Positions 1-7,880 of a stretch of DNA of 32,408 nt are shown here, piece by piece. Within the stretch, counting starts at the first letter, position 1. Each line of letters opens with the position of its first letter. The DNA is from VRUE01 sp040904405 (GTDB lineage: Bacteria > Actinomycetota > Thermoleophilia > Solirubrobacterales > 70-9). Made by a program: the position numbers and the translations under genes. Below the pieces are notes generated by a model. The model worked only from the letters and a program-made list of their open reading frames with translations. It did not search any database and had not been told where the DNA came from. Location of the stretch: NCBI GenBank assembly GCA_040904405.1, contig JBBDTK010000085.1, positions 1 to 32,408 of the forward strand, read 5' to 3'.

Positions 1-7
1 GCCCACC

Positions 8-25
8 GGCGCCCTGTCGGGCGCC
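8..25 (-). terminator. Hairpin, candidate terminator of the ABC/amidase operon
   Basis: A perfect 7-bp stem (GGCGCCC/GGGCGCC) closes on a 4-base loop. It lies 32 bases beyond the stop codon of the last gene of the minus-strand operon. No T-run can be judged because the window ends here, so termination is an inference. Confidence 0.4.
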
Positions 26-27
26 TG

Positions 28-60
28 CCCCGAGATGCGCCGGTTTGCAGCGTCCGGTCA
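28..60 (-). repeat. Diverged copy of the stop-codon-associated repeat
   Basis: Read on the minus strand, the segment begins with the permease stop codon as TGACCGG. After 12 more bases it carries ACCGGCGCATCTCGG, which matches 14 of 15 bases of the core of the copy at 26250-26277. The second half of the repeat is not conserved. Membership of the family is tentative. Confidence 0.35.
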
Positions 61-825
61 GGCCGCGGTGCGGCGCATGCCTCGTAACGAGAGGCTGGCG
101 ACGAGCGTCAGCATCGCGGTCAGGGCGAGGATGCCGGGCCAGGTCTCCTGCCAGGCGATCGGCCCGAGGAAGCCCTGGCGGACCGCGTCGACGACCAGGG
201 TCATCGGGTTGAGGCGGGCGACGTCCTGCAGCCAGCCCTGCATCAGCTCCAGCGGCGCGTAGGCGGTGGTGGCGAGGATCAGCGCCAGCATCCCGGCCTG
301 CATCAGCGGCGCCGCCGCCTGGCTCTTGTAGTGGAGGGCCAGGGCGGAGGCGTAGCAGGCGGCGACGGCGGCGGTCGCGGCGACCATCGCGTAGGCGATC
401 GCCAGGCCGCCGAGGCCGGGCCAGTGGGCGCCGATGCCGAGGGCGACGAGGAGCACGAAGGTGGCCGGGATGAAGGCCCGCATGCCGGCGGCGAGCACGA
501 TGCCGCCGAGCAGCACCCAGCGCGGCGCCGGCGAGACGAGCAGGCGGTCGAGCCAGCCCCCCTCGATGTCGCGGGCCAGGTTGACCCCGGTCGCCGCCCC
601 GGTGAAGCCCGCTCCCTGCAAGAGGCTGACCGGGACGAGGAAGCTGGCGTAGCTGTCGGTGCCGAAGCCGGTCAGCCCGGTGAGGCTGCCGAAGACGCCG
701 TTGAGGCCGAGGAAGAAGATGGTCGGCGCCAGCACGCCGGGGATCGCCGCGCCGGGCACCCGCAGCAGCTCGTTCTTGGAGCGGTTGACGAGGGCGGCGA
801 TCGTCGCGATGTCCTGGCGGCGCAC
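58..825 (-). CDS. ABC-2 type transporter permease (second permease)
   Basis: This 255-residue integral membrane protein has about six hydrophobic segments and the ABC-2 permease layout (DrrB/NodJ type). An N-terminal soluble stretch is followed by a helix ending in FFLGLNGVFG, a cytoplasmic loop reading GGWLDRLLVSPAPR that should contact the ATPase, and a late NPMTLVVDAVR motif typical of this family. It would form the membrane channel with the preceding permease, driven by the ATPase at 1613-2572. The GTG start lies 2 bases after the stop of the upstream permease gene, so translational coupling is likely. The substrate is unknown; the family exports drugs, lipids or polysaccharides. Confidence 0.88.
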   Translation of the reverse strand: MRRQDIATIAALVNRSKNELLRVPGAAIPGVLAPTIFFLGLNGVFGSLTGLTGFGTDSYASFLVPVSLLQGAGFTGAATGVNLARDIEGGWLDRLLVSPAPRWVLLGGIVLAAGMRAFIPATFVLLVALGIGAHWPGLGGLAIAYAMVAATAAVAACYASALALHYKSQAAAPLMQAGMLALILATTAYAPLELMQGWLQDVARLNPMTLVVDAVRQGFLGPIAWQETWPGILALTAMLTLVASLSLRGMRRTAA

Positions 826-827
826 GG

Positions 828-1612
828 TCAGCCCCCCGTGATCAGCCGGTGGCGCAGGGCGCGGGCGCTGAGCAGCAGCGAGAACGCCGCGATCCCGGCG
901 ATCGCCAGCACGGCCTGCAGCAGCTCGGTCGCCTCGATGCCGTGGACGATCGGCTCGCGGATCCCCTCGACGACGAAGCTGAGCGGGTTGTACCTGGCGA
1001 TCGTCTGGGCCGGCTCGACCATCAGCCCCTCGGGGAAGAAGGCGGTCGAGAGGAAGAGGATCACGAAGACCAGCGGGAAGAGGCCCTGGACGATGCTCGC
1101 CCTGCCGGTCCGCAGCGCGACCGAGGCGCCGATGCCGCCGATCGCGACGGCCGCCGCCGCGGTCAGGGCGATCGCCACCAGGGCGCCGGGCACGCCGCCG
1201 GCGATCTCCGCCCCGAAGACCAGGCCGACCGCCAGGAACCAGAGCGCCGCGGCGACGCCGAGCACGGCGGTTCCGGCGAGGCGGCCGAGCACCACCGACC
1301 AGCGCGAGATCGGGGCCGCGAAGAGGCGGTCGGTGAAGCCGATCTCGATGTCGACGGCGAGCGCGATGCCACCGCTGTTGGCGGCCAGCATCAGCGCCTG
1401 CATCATCGCCCCGGCCAGCATGAACTGAAGGAAGCTCTGCACCGGCGGGAAGCCCGGCAATTCGACCGCCGCCCCGGCGCCGCCGGTCTGGATCGCCAGG
1501 ATCAGGGTCGGGAAGACGACGATCGGGGCCAGTAGCTGCGGCCGCCGGAAGGTCTGGCGGACCGAGCGCCGGCCCAGCGTCGCGACGACGCGCAGGTTCG
1601 TCGCCAGCTCGC

Positions 1613-1616
<4 letters not shown>
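828..1616 (-). CDS. ABC-2 type transporter permease (first permease)
   Basis: This 262-residue membrane protein is homologous in layout to the next gene. It has an N-terminal RRSVRQTFRRPQ segment, several hydrophobic helices, an amphipathic loop IGFTDRLFAAPISRW equivalent to the loop of its partner, and NPLSFVVEGIR near the C-terminus. The two permeases probably form a heterodimer. The GTG start at 1616 overlaps the ATPase stop by four bases (GTGA). A much longer open frame runs upstream through the ATPase and amidase genes, but that part is an out-of-frame shadow. Confidence 0.88.
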
Positions 1617-2572
<956 letters not shown>

Positions 2573-2575
2573 CGC

Positions 2576-3946
2576 TCAGCCCCCCGTCGGCTCGGCTTCC
2601 GCCAGCGGCGGCGCCGACTCGACCCAGCGCCGCGCGTTCGCCCGCTCCAGCGCTTCGGCGGCGTCGAGCAGCAGCGCGTCGGCGCCCCAGGCGCCCTGCA
2701 GCTGCAGGGCGATCGGCAGCCCTTCCCCGCTGAGCCCGACCGGGACGCTGATCGCCGGGATCCCGGTCAGGTTGGCGAGCGCGGCGCCGCGCACGTTGGC
2801 CTGGTCGGCGGTGTGCGTGCCGGAGGGCAGCTCGACCAGCGGCGACTCGAGCGGCGGCGCCGGGGCGGGGACGGTCGGCCAGGCGAGCGCGTCGACCTGC
2901 TCGAAGAGGGCGGCGAGGCGCCGGCGCATCAGGGTGCGGACGCGCTTCGCCTGCACGGTCGCCGCCGCCGGCAGCAGCATCTTGTACTTGGCGACGCCAC
3001 GGGCGATCGGGCTCAGCTCGGGGTGCAGCTCGTTGAGCTGCTGCGGCGCGATCCCGTGCATCGTCTCGGCGTTGATGGTCAGGATCGCGGCGATCGTCGC
3101 CGCCTCGAGGCCCGGCAGCTCGACCTCGACGACCGTGCCCCCGGTCTCGGCGCGCAGGGCCTCGATCGCCGCCTCGCAGGCCTCGCCGACCTCCGGGTCG
3201 ACATCCTCGGAGACGCTGGCGCGGACGACGCCGATCCGCAGGCCGGCGGCGTCTCCGGCGGGCAGCTCCTCCCCGCACAGCGCCGCGCCCAGCAGCCGGC
3301 AGTCGGCGGCGTCGGCGCAGAGTGGGCCGGCGACGATCGTCTCCGTCACCGGGGCCATGTGGTGGCCGTCCAGCGGGATCCGCCCGAAGGTCGGCTTCAG
3401 CCCGGTCAGGCCGCAGTAGGCGGCGGGGAAGCGGACCGAGCCGAGGCCGTCGGCGCCGACCGCGCCGGCGACCAGCCGGGCGGCGACCGCCGCCGCGGAG
3501 CCGCTCGAGGAGCCGCCCGGGCAGCGCCCGGTGTCCCAGGGGTTGCGGGCCGGGCCGTAGACCGAGACGTTGCCGGTGCTGCCGGCGCCCAGCTCGTGCA
3601 TGTTGCCGACCCCGACGACGACGGCGCCGGCGTCGCGCAGCGCCCGGTAGGGCCCGGACTCCCCGGGCGCGGTCGGGGCCAGCAGCTGCGCGGCGCCGAA
3701 GCGCTGCGCCCGCCAGGGCAGCGGCCACTCGTCCTTGATCGCGACCGGGACGCCGCGCAGGGGCCCCGCGGGCGCCGCGGCGAGCATCTCGCGGGAGCGC
3801 TCGGGGAAGGTCTCGACGACCGCGTTGATCGCCGGGTTGCGCAGCTCGATCCGCTCCAGCGTCGCCTCCAGCAGCTCGACCGGGTCGGCGTCGCCGGCGG
3901 CGATCGCGGCGGCCTGCTCGCGAAGCGGCTGGTCGAGGATGCTCAC
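2576..3946 (-). CDS. Amidase-signature family hydrolase
   Basis: This 456-residue enzyme hydrolyses an amide or a related C-N bond. The Ser-cisSer-Lys triad is visible: Lys in VAIKDE, the cis-Ser in CPGGSSSGSAAAVA, and the nucleophile in GADGLGSVRFPA. Length matches the family. The GTG start at 3946 overlaps the stop of the 64-residue gene upstream by four bases. A longer open frame upstream of this GTG has no coding character. Amidases of this kind include GatA, AtzF and nylon or aryl-amide hydrolases. A small GatC/AtzG-like partner fits either a transamidosome-like or an amidohydrolase complex, but no gatB is present. Coupling to an ABC exporter suggests processing or detoxification of the exported or a related compound, which is inference. 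Confidence 0.9.
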   Translation of the reverse strand: MSILDQPLREQAAAIAAGDADPVELLEATLERIELRNPAINAVVETFPERSREMLAAAPAGPLRGVPVAIKDEWPLPWRAQRFGAAQLLAPTAPGESGPYRALRDAGAVVVGVGNMHELGAGSTGNVSVYGPARNPWDTGRCPGGSSSGSAAAVAARLVAGAVGADGLGSVRFPAAYCGLTGLKPTFGRIPLDGHHMAPVTETIVAGPLCADAADCRLLGAALCGEELPAGDAAGLRIGVVRASVSEDVDPEVGEACEAAIEALRAETGGTVVEVELPGLEAATIAAILTINAETMHGIAPQQLNELHPELSPIARGVAKYKMLLPAAATVQAKRVRTLMRRRLAALFEQVDALAWPTVPAPAPPLESPLVELPSGTHTADQANVRGAALANLTGIPAISVPVGLSGEGLPIALQLQGAWGADALLLDAAEALERANARRWVESAPPLAEAEPTGG

Positions 3947-4137
3947 GGCGCCCTCGAGAGGTCGGGCTGGCGCTCCGGCTCGACCCCGCTCGTGTCGAGC
4001 GCGAGCAGCTCCAGGATCGGCGGCCAGAAGATCCTGTGGACGGCCGCGATCACCGCCAGGTCGACCTCGTCGGCCTCGATTCCCAGCGCGGCGAGGCCGG
4101 CCGGGATGAAGTCTGCGCTTGCGTCGGAGGCCTCCAT
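3943..4137 (-). CDS. GatC/AtzG-like small amidase partner
   Basis: This 64-residue protein is the first gene of the minus-strand operon. It has a helical N-terminal half and a C-terminal tail LALDTSGVEPERQPDLSRAP. The tail resembles GatC, where a conserved D-x-x-x-VEP segment precedes an extended tail that wraps around the amidase subunit. The ATG start at 4137 is the only reasonable one and the stop overlaps the amidase start (GTGA). A role as stabilising subunit of the amidase at 2576-3946 is inferred from this resemblance and the overlap. Plain hypothetical protein is the alternative. Confidence 0.7.
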   Translation of the reverse strand: MEASDASADFIPAGLAALGIEADEVDLAVIAAVHRIFWPPILELLALDTSGVEPERQPDLSRAP

Positions 4138-4146
4138 CGGCAGGCA

Positions 4147-4152
4147 ACCCTA
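4147..4152 (-). promoter_or_regulatory. Candidate -10 box (TAGGGT) of the amidase/ABC operon
   Basis: TAGGGT on the minus strand lies 9 bases before the ATG at 4137, which would give a leader of only a few bases. No clear -35 box is seen. This is weak evidence on its own but fits the pattern at several other starts in the window. Confidence 0.25.
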
Positions 4153-4271
4153 GACGACTGGCTGGCTGGCCGGGATCGTGCAGCCGGGGCGGCGGAACCG
4201 CATCGGTCGCCGGCTGACGGCAGAATCCGGGCCGCAACCCTGGACATGGACGGGGTTTGCAGCTTGAGATC

Positions 4272-5036
4272 GTGACTGGAGCAGCCGAAACCCGGCCCCG
4301 TGCCGTCCGCGCCGTCGCCGCGGCGGTCCTTGCCTGCCTGCTGGCGGCTCTGGTCGCGGCCGCCTGGCCGGGCGCCGCCGGCTCGGCTCCCGCCCGGGTC
4401 GTCGTCCTCGGCCGCACCGACGCGACCCCACCGGCCTCCTGCCCGGGCCGGATCGTCAACAACGTCGAGGTCGTCCCCTGCCGGGTCGAGGGCCACGTCA
4501 CCGGCTACCAGGCGATCGCCGGCGGCGTGCCGCGCCCCTACGAGGTCCCCTTCGACGGCAAGATCGTCGCCTGGTCGATCACGCTCGCCCGGCCCTCGCG
4601 CCAGGACACCGCGAAAATGACCGACGAGGTCGGCTTCTTCAACGAATTCCTCGGCCGCCCGTCGAAGGCGCGGATCGGCGTCCTGCGCCCGGTCCCGGGC
4701 AGCAAGCCGCCCAAGTTCAAACTGGTCCGCCAGAGCCCGCTGCAGGTGCTCAACCGCTACTTCGGCAGCACCGTCGTCTTCGCCCTCGACCACCCGCTGA
4801 ACGTCGTCCGCGGCCAGGTGGTGGCGCTGACGATCCCGACCTGGGCGCCGATGTTCGCCTTCAACATCGGCGACGACAATACCTGGCGCGGCAGCCGCCT
4901 GCCGAAACAGTGCTCGTCCAAGGACGACATCCAGAACGGCCACCCCCAGCAGGGAGTCGGCAAGATCAAGACCTACGGCTGCTACTACTCGAACGCCCGC
5001 CTCCTGTACACCGCGACGGTTGTGAAAAAACCCTGA
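4272..5036 (+). CDS. Secreted protein of unknown function
   Basis: About 254 residues. An arginine-containing N-terminus is followed by a strongly hydrophobic alanine/leucine stretch (about residues 15-36, ending AAWPGAAGSAPA), which is a Sec signal peptide. The mature part is beta-rich and carries cysteines at CPGR, PCRV, KQCSSK and YGCYY, which could form disulfides. GTG at 4272 is preferred because it gives a compact signal peptide; TTG at 4257 is in frame and would add five residues. I do not recognise a domain. It is convergent with the zinc-ribbon gene and divergent from the amidase/ABC operon. Confidence 0.75.
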   Translation: MTGAAETRPRAVRAVAAAVLACLLAALVAAAWPGAAGSAPARVVVLGRTDATPPASCPGRIVNNVEVVPCRVEGHVTGYQAIAGGVPRPYEVPFDGKIVAWSITLARPSRQDTAKMTDEVGFFNEFLGRPSKARIGVLRPVPGSKPPKFKLVRQSPLQVLNRYFGSTVVFALDHPLNVVRGQVVALTIPTWAPMFAFNIGDDNTWRGSRLPKQCSSKDDIQNGHPQQGVGKIKTYGCYYSNARLLYTATVVKKP

Positions 5037-5043
5037 GGTCGTC

Positions 5044-5072
5044 TGACCGGCGCATACCGGCGTCCTCGGTCA
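5044..5072 (+). repeat. Stop-codon-associated hairpin repeat, copy 1
   Basis: A 29-bp segment runs from TGACCGGCGCAT to CTCGGTCA. The ends TGACC/GGTCA can pair, and an inner GGCGC/GCGTC stem (one G-T pair) closes an ATACCG loop. It starts 7 bases after the stop codon of the secreted-protein gene. It matches the copies at 5169-5197 (opposite orientation) and 26250-26277 over nearly its full length. It may act as a transcript end or a structured 3' tag, which is inference. Confidence 0.7.
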
Positions 5073-5150
5073 CTCGATTCGGGTCACGCACTAGTAACCG
5101 TAACGACCAGACGCGGTCTGACCAAGCAGTTCAAGGACGCAGGGAGGGAA

Positions 5151-5165
5151 GTGTGCTCTGCACAC
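5151..5165. terminator. Perfect 6-bp hairpin between convergent genes
   Basis: GTGTGC and GCACAC pair around a TCT loop, in the 158-bp interval between the convergent secreted-protein and zinc-ribbon genes. A second hairpin, CAGAC-GCG-GTCTG, lies at 5108-5120. Neither has a T-run. They may contribute to bidirectional termination. Confidence 0.3.
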
Positions 5166-5168
5166 GAC

Positions 5169-5197
5169 CGACTGAGGACGCCGAAATGCGCCGGTCA
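5169..5197 (-). repeat. Stop-codon-associated hairpin repeat, copy 2 (inverted)
   Basis: On the minus strand this copy begins exactly with the stop codon of the zinc-ribbon gene (TGACCGGCGCAT) and ends in CTCAGTCG. The pairing arms here are GACCG/CGGTC, which differ from the arms of copy 1 while the pairing is kept. Copies 1 and 2 face each other across 96 bp, so the interval 5044-5197 also looks like a small element with terminal inverted repeats. Confidence 0.7.
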
Positions 5198-5458
5198 GAC
5201 CGCGCTCTGGCGTAGGTGGCAGTACGGGCAGTCGGAAACGTCGAGCCCGATCAGCTGGTCGCAGCGGCGACAGGCGCGCAGGTTCTGCGGCGTGCGGGGC
5301 AGCGAGGAGGCGGAGGGGGCGAGCGGCAGCACCATCGCCACCGGTTGCATCTCCTCGCCGGTCTCGCGGTCGACGTAGACGGAGCCCGGCTCGGCGTGGG
5401 CGAGCGCCTCGCGGCCCGAGGCCGGCGCCCGCATCCGGTAGAGCTGTCGCTGGTTCAT
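5195..5458 (-). CDS. Small zinc-ribbon protein
   Basis: An 87-residue protein. The C-terminal third holds two CxxC knuckles (CRRC and CPYCH, separated by about 12 residues), the pattern of a zinc-ribbon or rubredoxin-like zinc site. The N-terminal half reads VYVDRETGEEMQPVA, a beta-hairpin-like segment. ATG at 5458 is chosen; a TTG at 5476 would add six residues without a better ribosome site. The function is unknown. Small zinc ribbons often act in nucleic-acid or protein binding, but nothing here decides that. The gene is divergent from the glycosyltransferase, and its stop codon is part of the hairpin repeat. Confidence 0.6.
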   Translation of the reverse strand: MNQRQLYRMRAPASGREALAHAEPGSVYVDRETGEEMQPVAMVLPLAPSASSLPRTPQNLRACRRCDQLIGLDVSDCPYCHLRQSAV

Positions 5459-5587
5459 CCGCCGGGACAATAACAATGGCCTCGTCGTCCAACCGATTAG
5501 CGAGCGTCACGATCTGATGCTCCGCAAGCGGCGCCGATATGGCGATTGCCGCCGCCCGCGGACGCGAAGCGGAGCAGGCGGCGGAAT

Positions 5588-7060
5588 ATGAATATCCTCC
5601 TCTTCCACGGCTACATGCTGCGCGGCACCGGCAGCAACATCTACAGCGCCAACCTGGCCCGGGCGCTGGTCGGCCTTGGGCATGAGGTCCATCTGGTCTG
5701 CCAGGACCGCCAGGTCCAGATCGACGGCGTCCAGATCCACAACCCCGACATCCACGGCCTGCTCCCGGTCTACGTCAAGGATCCCTACGAGGGATTCGAG
5801 GTCAAGGCCTACCCGGAGCTGACCGAGGCCGAGCTGCAGCGCTACATCGCCGCCAACGTCGCCGCCGTGCGCGAAGTCGCCACGGCGGCCGGCGGCATCG
5901 ACCTCGCCCTCGGCGGTCACCTGGTGATGGGCCCGGCGATCCTCGCCCGCGCCGACATCTGCCCCTACGCGGCCAAGATCCACGGCTCGGCGCTCGAGTA
6001 CACGGTCAAACCGCATCCCCGCTTCCTGCCCTACGCGGAAGAGGGGGTGCGGGCCGCTTCCGGGGTCTTGGTCGGCTCCCGCCATACTGCCGAATCGCTC
6101 TGGGCGGCGCTGCCCGGCATTTCCGACCTGAAGGCGAAGACTCGCCTTGGACCTCCCGGTGTAGATACGGAGCGCTTCCGGCCACCCGCGACGCTCCCTG
6201 CGGGGACCGGAGGCGTCGATCCGCGGGTGGCGGAGGGGAAGGGGGGGTTCGGCCGGGTGAGGCCGCTAACCCCCCCTTCNNNNNNNNNNCCCCCCCCTCC
6301 CCCTCCGACAGGACCCGCGGCCGGTGACGCCCCGTCCCGAGTCGTCTTCGTCGGCAAGTTGATCGTCTCCAAGGGCGTAGACCTGCTGCTGGCCGCGTGG
6401 CCGCTGGTCAAAGCTGAGCACCCGGAGGCGAAGCTGGAAATCGCCGGCTATGGGGAGTACGAGCGGGGATTGAGACGCCTGCTGGCGGCGCTGGAGCGGG
6501 GAGATCTCGACGATGCGCGCGAGGTGGCGCGGCTGGGGTGGGGGCTGGAGGGCGGTTCCGCGGAACCGCTGTCGATTCTGGGTGCGTTGCTCGAGGATCC
6601 GCCCGCCGGCTATGCGGACGCTGCGAGGGGGATGGCGGGCTCGGTCGATTTCATCGGGCGGCTCGAGCACGACGAGGTGGCGGAGCTGCTGCCGGGGGCG
6701 GAGGCGCTTGTGATGCCGAGCACGTTTCCGGAGGCCTTCGGGATGGTGGCGGCGGAGGCCGCGGCCTCTGGGGTGTTGCCGGTCTCGGCCGGGCACTCGG
6801 GGATGCTGGAGGTCTCGCGGCAGCTGGCCGCCGCGCTGCCGCCCGGGGCGGCGGAGCTGGTCTCCTTCGCGGTCGAGGAGGGGGCGGTGGAGGCGATCGC
6901 GGCGCGGCTGAACGGCTGGCTGGCGCTGCCCGAAAGTAAGCGCGAAGCGGCTCGCGAGGCGCTGGTCGGGACGGCGCGGCGGCTCTGGAGCTGGGAGGGC
7001 GTCGCGCGGGGGGTGCTCGCCGCCGCGCGGGGCGACCTCGACCGTCTGCCGGATGCATAG
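5588..7060 (+). CDS. Glycosyltransferase family 4 protein, interrupted by an assembly gap
   Basis: A GT-B glycosyltransferase of about 490 residues. The N-terminal acceptor domain starts MNILLFHGYM with a GTGSNIYSANLARAL loop. The C-terminal donor domain carries VVFVGKLIVSKGVDLLLAAWP, IAGYGEYE and the nucleotide-sugar motif PSTFPEAFGMVAAEAAA with the expected E-x7-E spacing. ATG at 5588 fits the first beta strand; an ATG at 5546 would add a charged tail. The linker is interrupted by palindromic DNA (6181-6279) and ten Ns at 6280-6289, so its true length and frame continuity are unproven. The sugar and acceptor are unknown. It precedes the oxidase operon by 15 bases. Confidence 0.85.
   Translation: MNILLFHGYMLRGTGSNIYSANLARALVGLGHEVHLVCQDRQVQIDGVQIHNPDIHGLLPVYVKDPYEGFEVKAYPELTEAELQRYIAANVAAVREVATAAGGIDLALGGHLVMGPAILARADICPYAAKIHGSALEYTVKPHPRFLPYAEEGVRAASGVLVGSRHTAESLWAALPGISDLKAKTRLGPPGVDTERFRPPATLPAGTGGVDPRVAEGKGGFGRVRPLTPPXXXXPPPPPPTGPAAGDAPSRVVFVGKLIVSKGVDLLLAAWPLVKAEHPEAKLEIAGYGEYERGLRRLLAALERGDLDDAREVARLGWGLEGGSAEPLSILGALLEDPPAGYADAARGMAGSVDFIGRLEHDEVAELLPGAEALVMPSTFPEAFGMVAAEAAASGVLPVSAGHSGMLEVSRQLAAALPPGAAELVSFAVEEGAVEAIAARLNGWLALPESKREAAREALVGTARRLWSWEGVARGVLAAARGDLDRLPDA
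6181..6279. repeat. Nested palindromic element in the glycosyltransferase linker
   Basis: Two hairpins lie in tandem. The first has arms GCCACCCGCG (6181-6190) and CGCGGGTGGC (6222-6231), with an inner GACGCTCC/GGAGGCGTC pairing. The second has arms GAAGGGGGGGTT (6238-6249) and AACCCCCCCTTC (6268-6279), with an inner CGGCC/GGCCG stem. The reading frame stays open through the element, which encodes a Gly/Pro-rich linker. The strong secondary structure probably caused the assembly break right after it. Confidence 0.75.
6280..6289. other. Assembly gap (10 N)
   Basis: Ten Ns follow directly on the G7/C7 hairpin and precede a C-rich run. The gap lies in the linker of the glycosyltransferase, so the length of the encoded linker is not reliable. 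Confidence 0.99.
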
Positions 7061-7063
7061 AAT
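7058..7063 (+). promoter_or_regulatory. Candidate -10 box (TAGAAT) of the main oxidase operon
   Basis: TAGAAT overlaps the stop codon of the glycosyltransferase and lies 12 bases before the subunit II ATG, implying a leader of about 5 bases. The same hexamer stands before the second oxidase-like operon (22923-22928). No -35 box is obvious. Confidence 0.35.
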
Positions 7064-7075
7064 GCGCCCCCGCCG

Positions 7076-7867
7076 ATGCTGGGCCGCCTCCCGATAGCGA
7101 AGATGCTCCTCGCCACGCTTGCGCTCACCGCGCTGATCTCCGCGGTGATGCTGCCGATCAACTGGAACGGCCAGGGGGCCTCCAGCGCGGCGCCGAAGAT
7201 CGACACGCTGCTCGACGTGATGATCGTCCTCTCGGCGTTCGTCTTCGCGCTGGTGATGGTGATGCTCTTCTACGCGCTCTGGCGCTTCAAAGCCAAGCCC
7301 GGCGACGAATCCGACGGCGAGCCGATCCACGGCAACACCCGGCTCGAGATCGCCTGGACCCTGATCCCGACGATTATCGTCCTCTTCGGCGCCGGCTACA
7401 GCTGGGCGGTGCTGAACGAAATCGAAGATCCGGCCGAGAACCCGATCACGGTCGATGTCTTCTCGCAGCAGTTCGCCTGGAGCTTCGGCTACCCGGGCAA
7501 GGACAACGCCTTCTCGGAGGGCGAGCTGCACGTCCCGCTCGGCCGCCAGGTCCACTTCAAGATGCACGCCCTCGACGTGATCCACTCCTTCTGGGTGCCC
7601 GAGTGGCGGATCAAGAAAGACAACGTGCCGGGGATCACGACGACCGCGATCGTCACCCCCGACAAGCCCGGCACCTACCAGCTCGTCTGCACCGAGCTCT
7701 GCGGCTTCGGCCATGCCTCGATGCGGGCCAAAGTCGTGGTCGAGCCGCCGGCGAAATTCCGCAGATGGGTCGCCGGCCTGAACGAGACGATCCCGCCGCC
7801 CTATCTGGAGACGATCCGCCAAGACACCGAATCGGACCCGCAGCCCGTCGGCGCGGGCGGGGCATAA
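7076..7867 (+). CDS. ctaC: Cytochrome c oxidase subunit II (CuA-containing)
   Basis: A 263-residue membrane-anchored electron-entry subunit of the terminal oxidase. Two transmembrane helices (about residues 8-26 and 46-68) precede a cupredoxin domain facing outside. All CuA ligands are present: His170 in DVIHSFWVP, then Cys205, Glu207, Cys209, His213 and Met216 in CTELCGFGHASM. QQFAWSFGYP is the aromatic electron-entry strand. No c-haem domain is fused at the C-terminus. Subunit I follows after 13 bases behind a strong ribosome site. This copy sets the standard against which the paralogue at 22212-22913 is degenerate. Confidence 0.96.
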   Translation: MLGRLPIAKMLLATLALTALISAVMLPINWNGQGASSAAPKIDTLLDVMIVLSAFVFALVMVMLFYALWRFKAKPGDESDGEPIHGNTRLEIAWTLIPTIIVLFGAGYSWAVLNEIEDPAENPITVDVFSQQFAWSFGYPGKDNAFSEGELHVPLGRQVHFKMHALDVIHSFWVPEWRIKKDNVPGITTTAIVTPDKPGTYQLVCTELCGFGHASMRAKVVVEPPAKFRRWVAGLNETIPPPYLETIRQDTESDPQPVGAGGA

Positions 7868-7880
7868 TGGGGGAGGCCTG

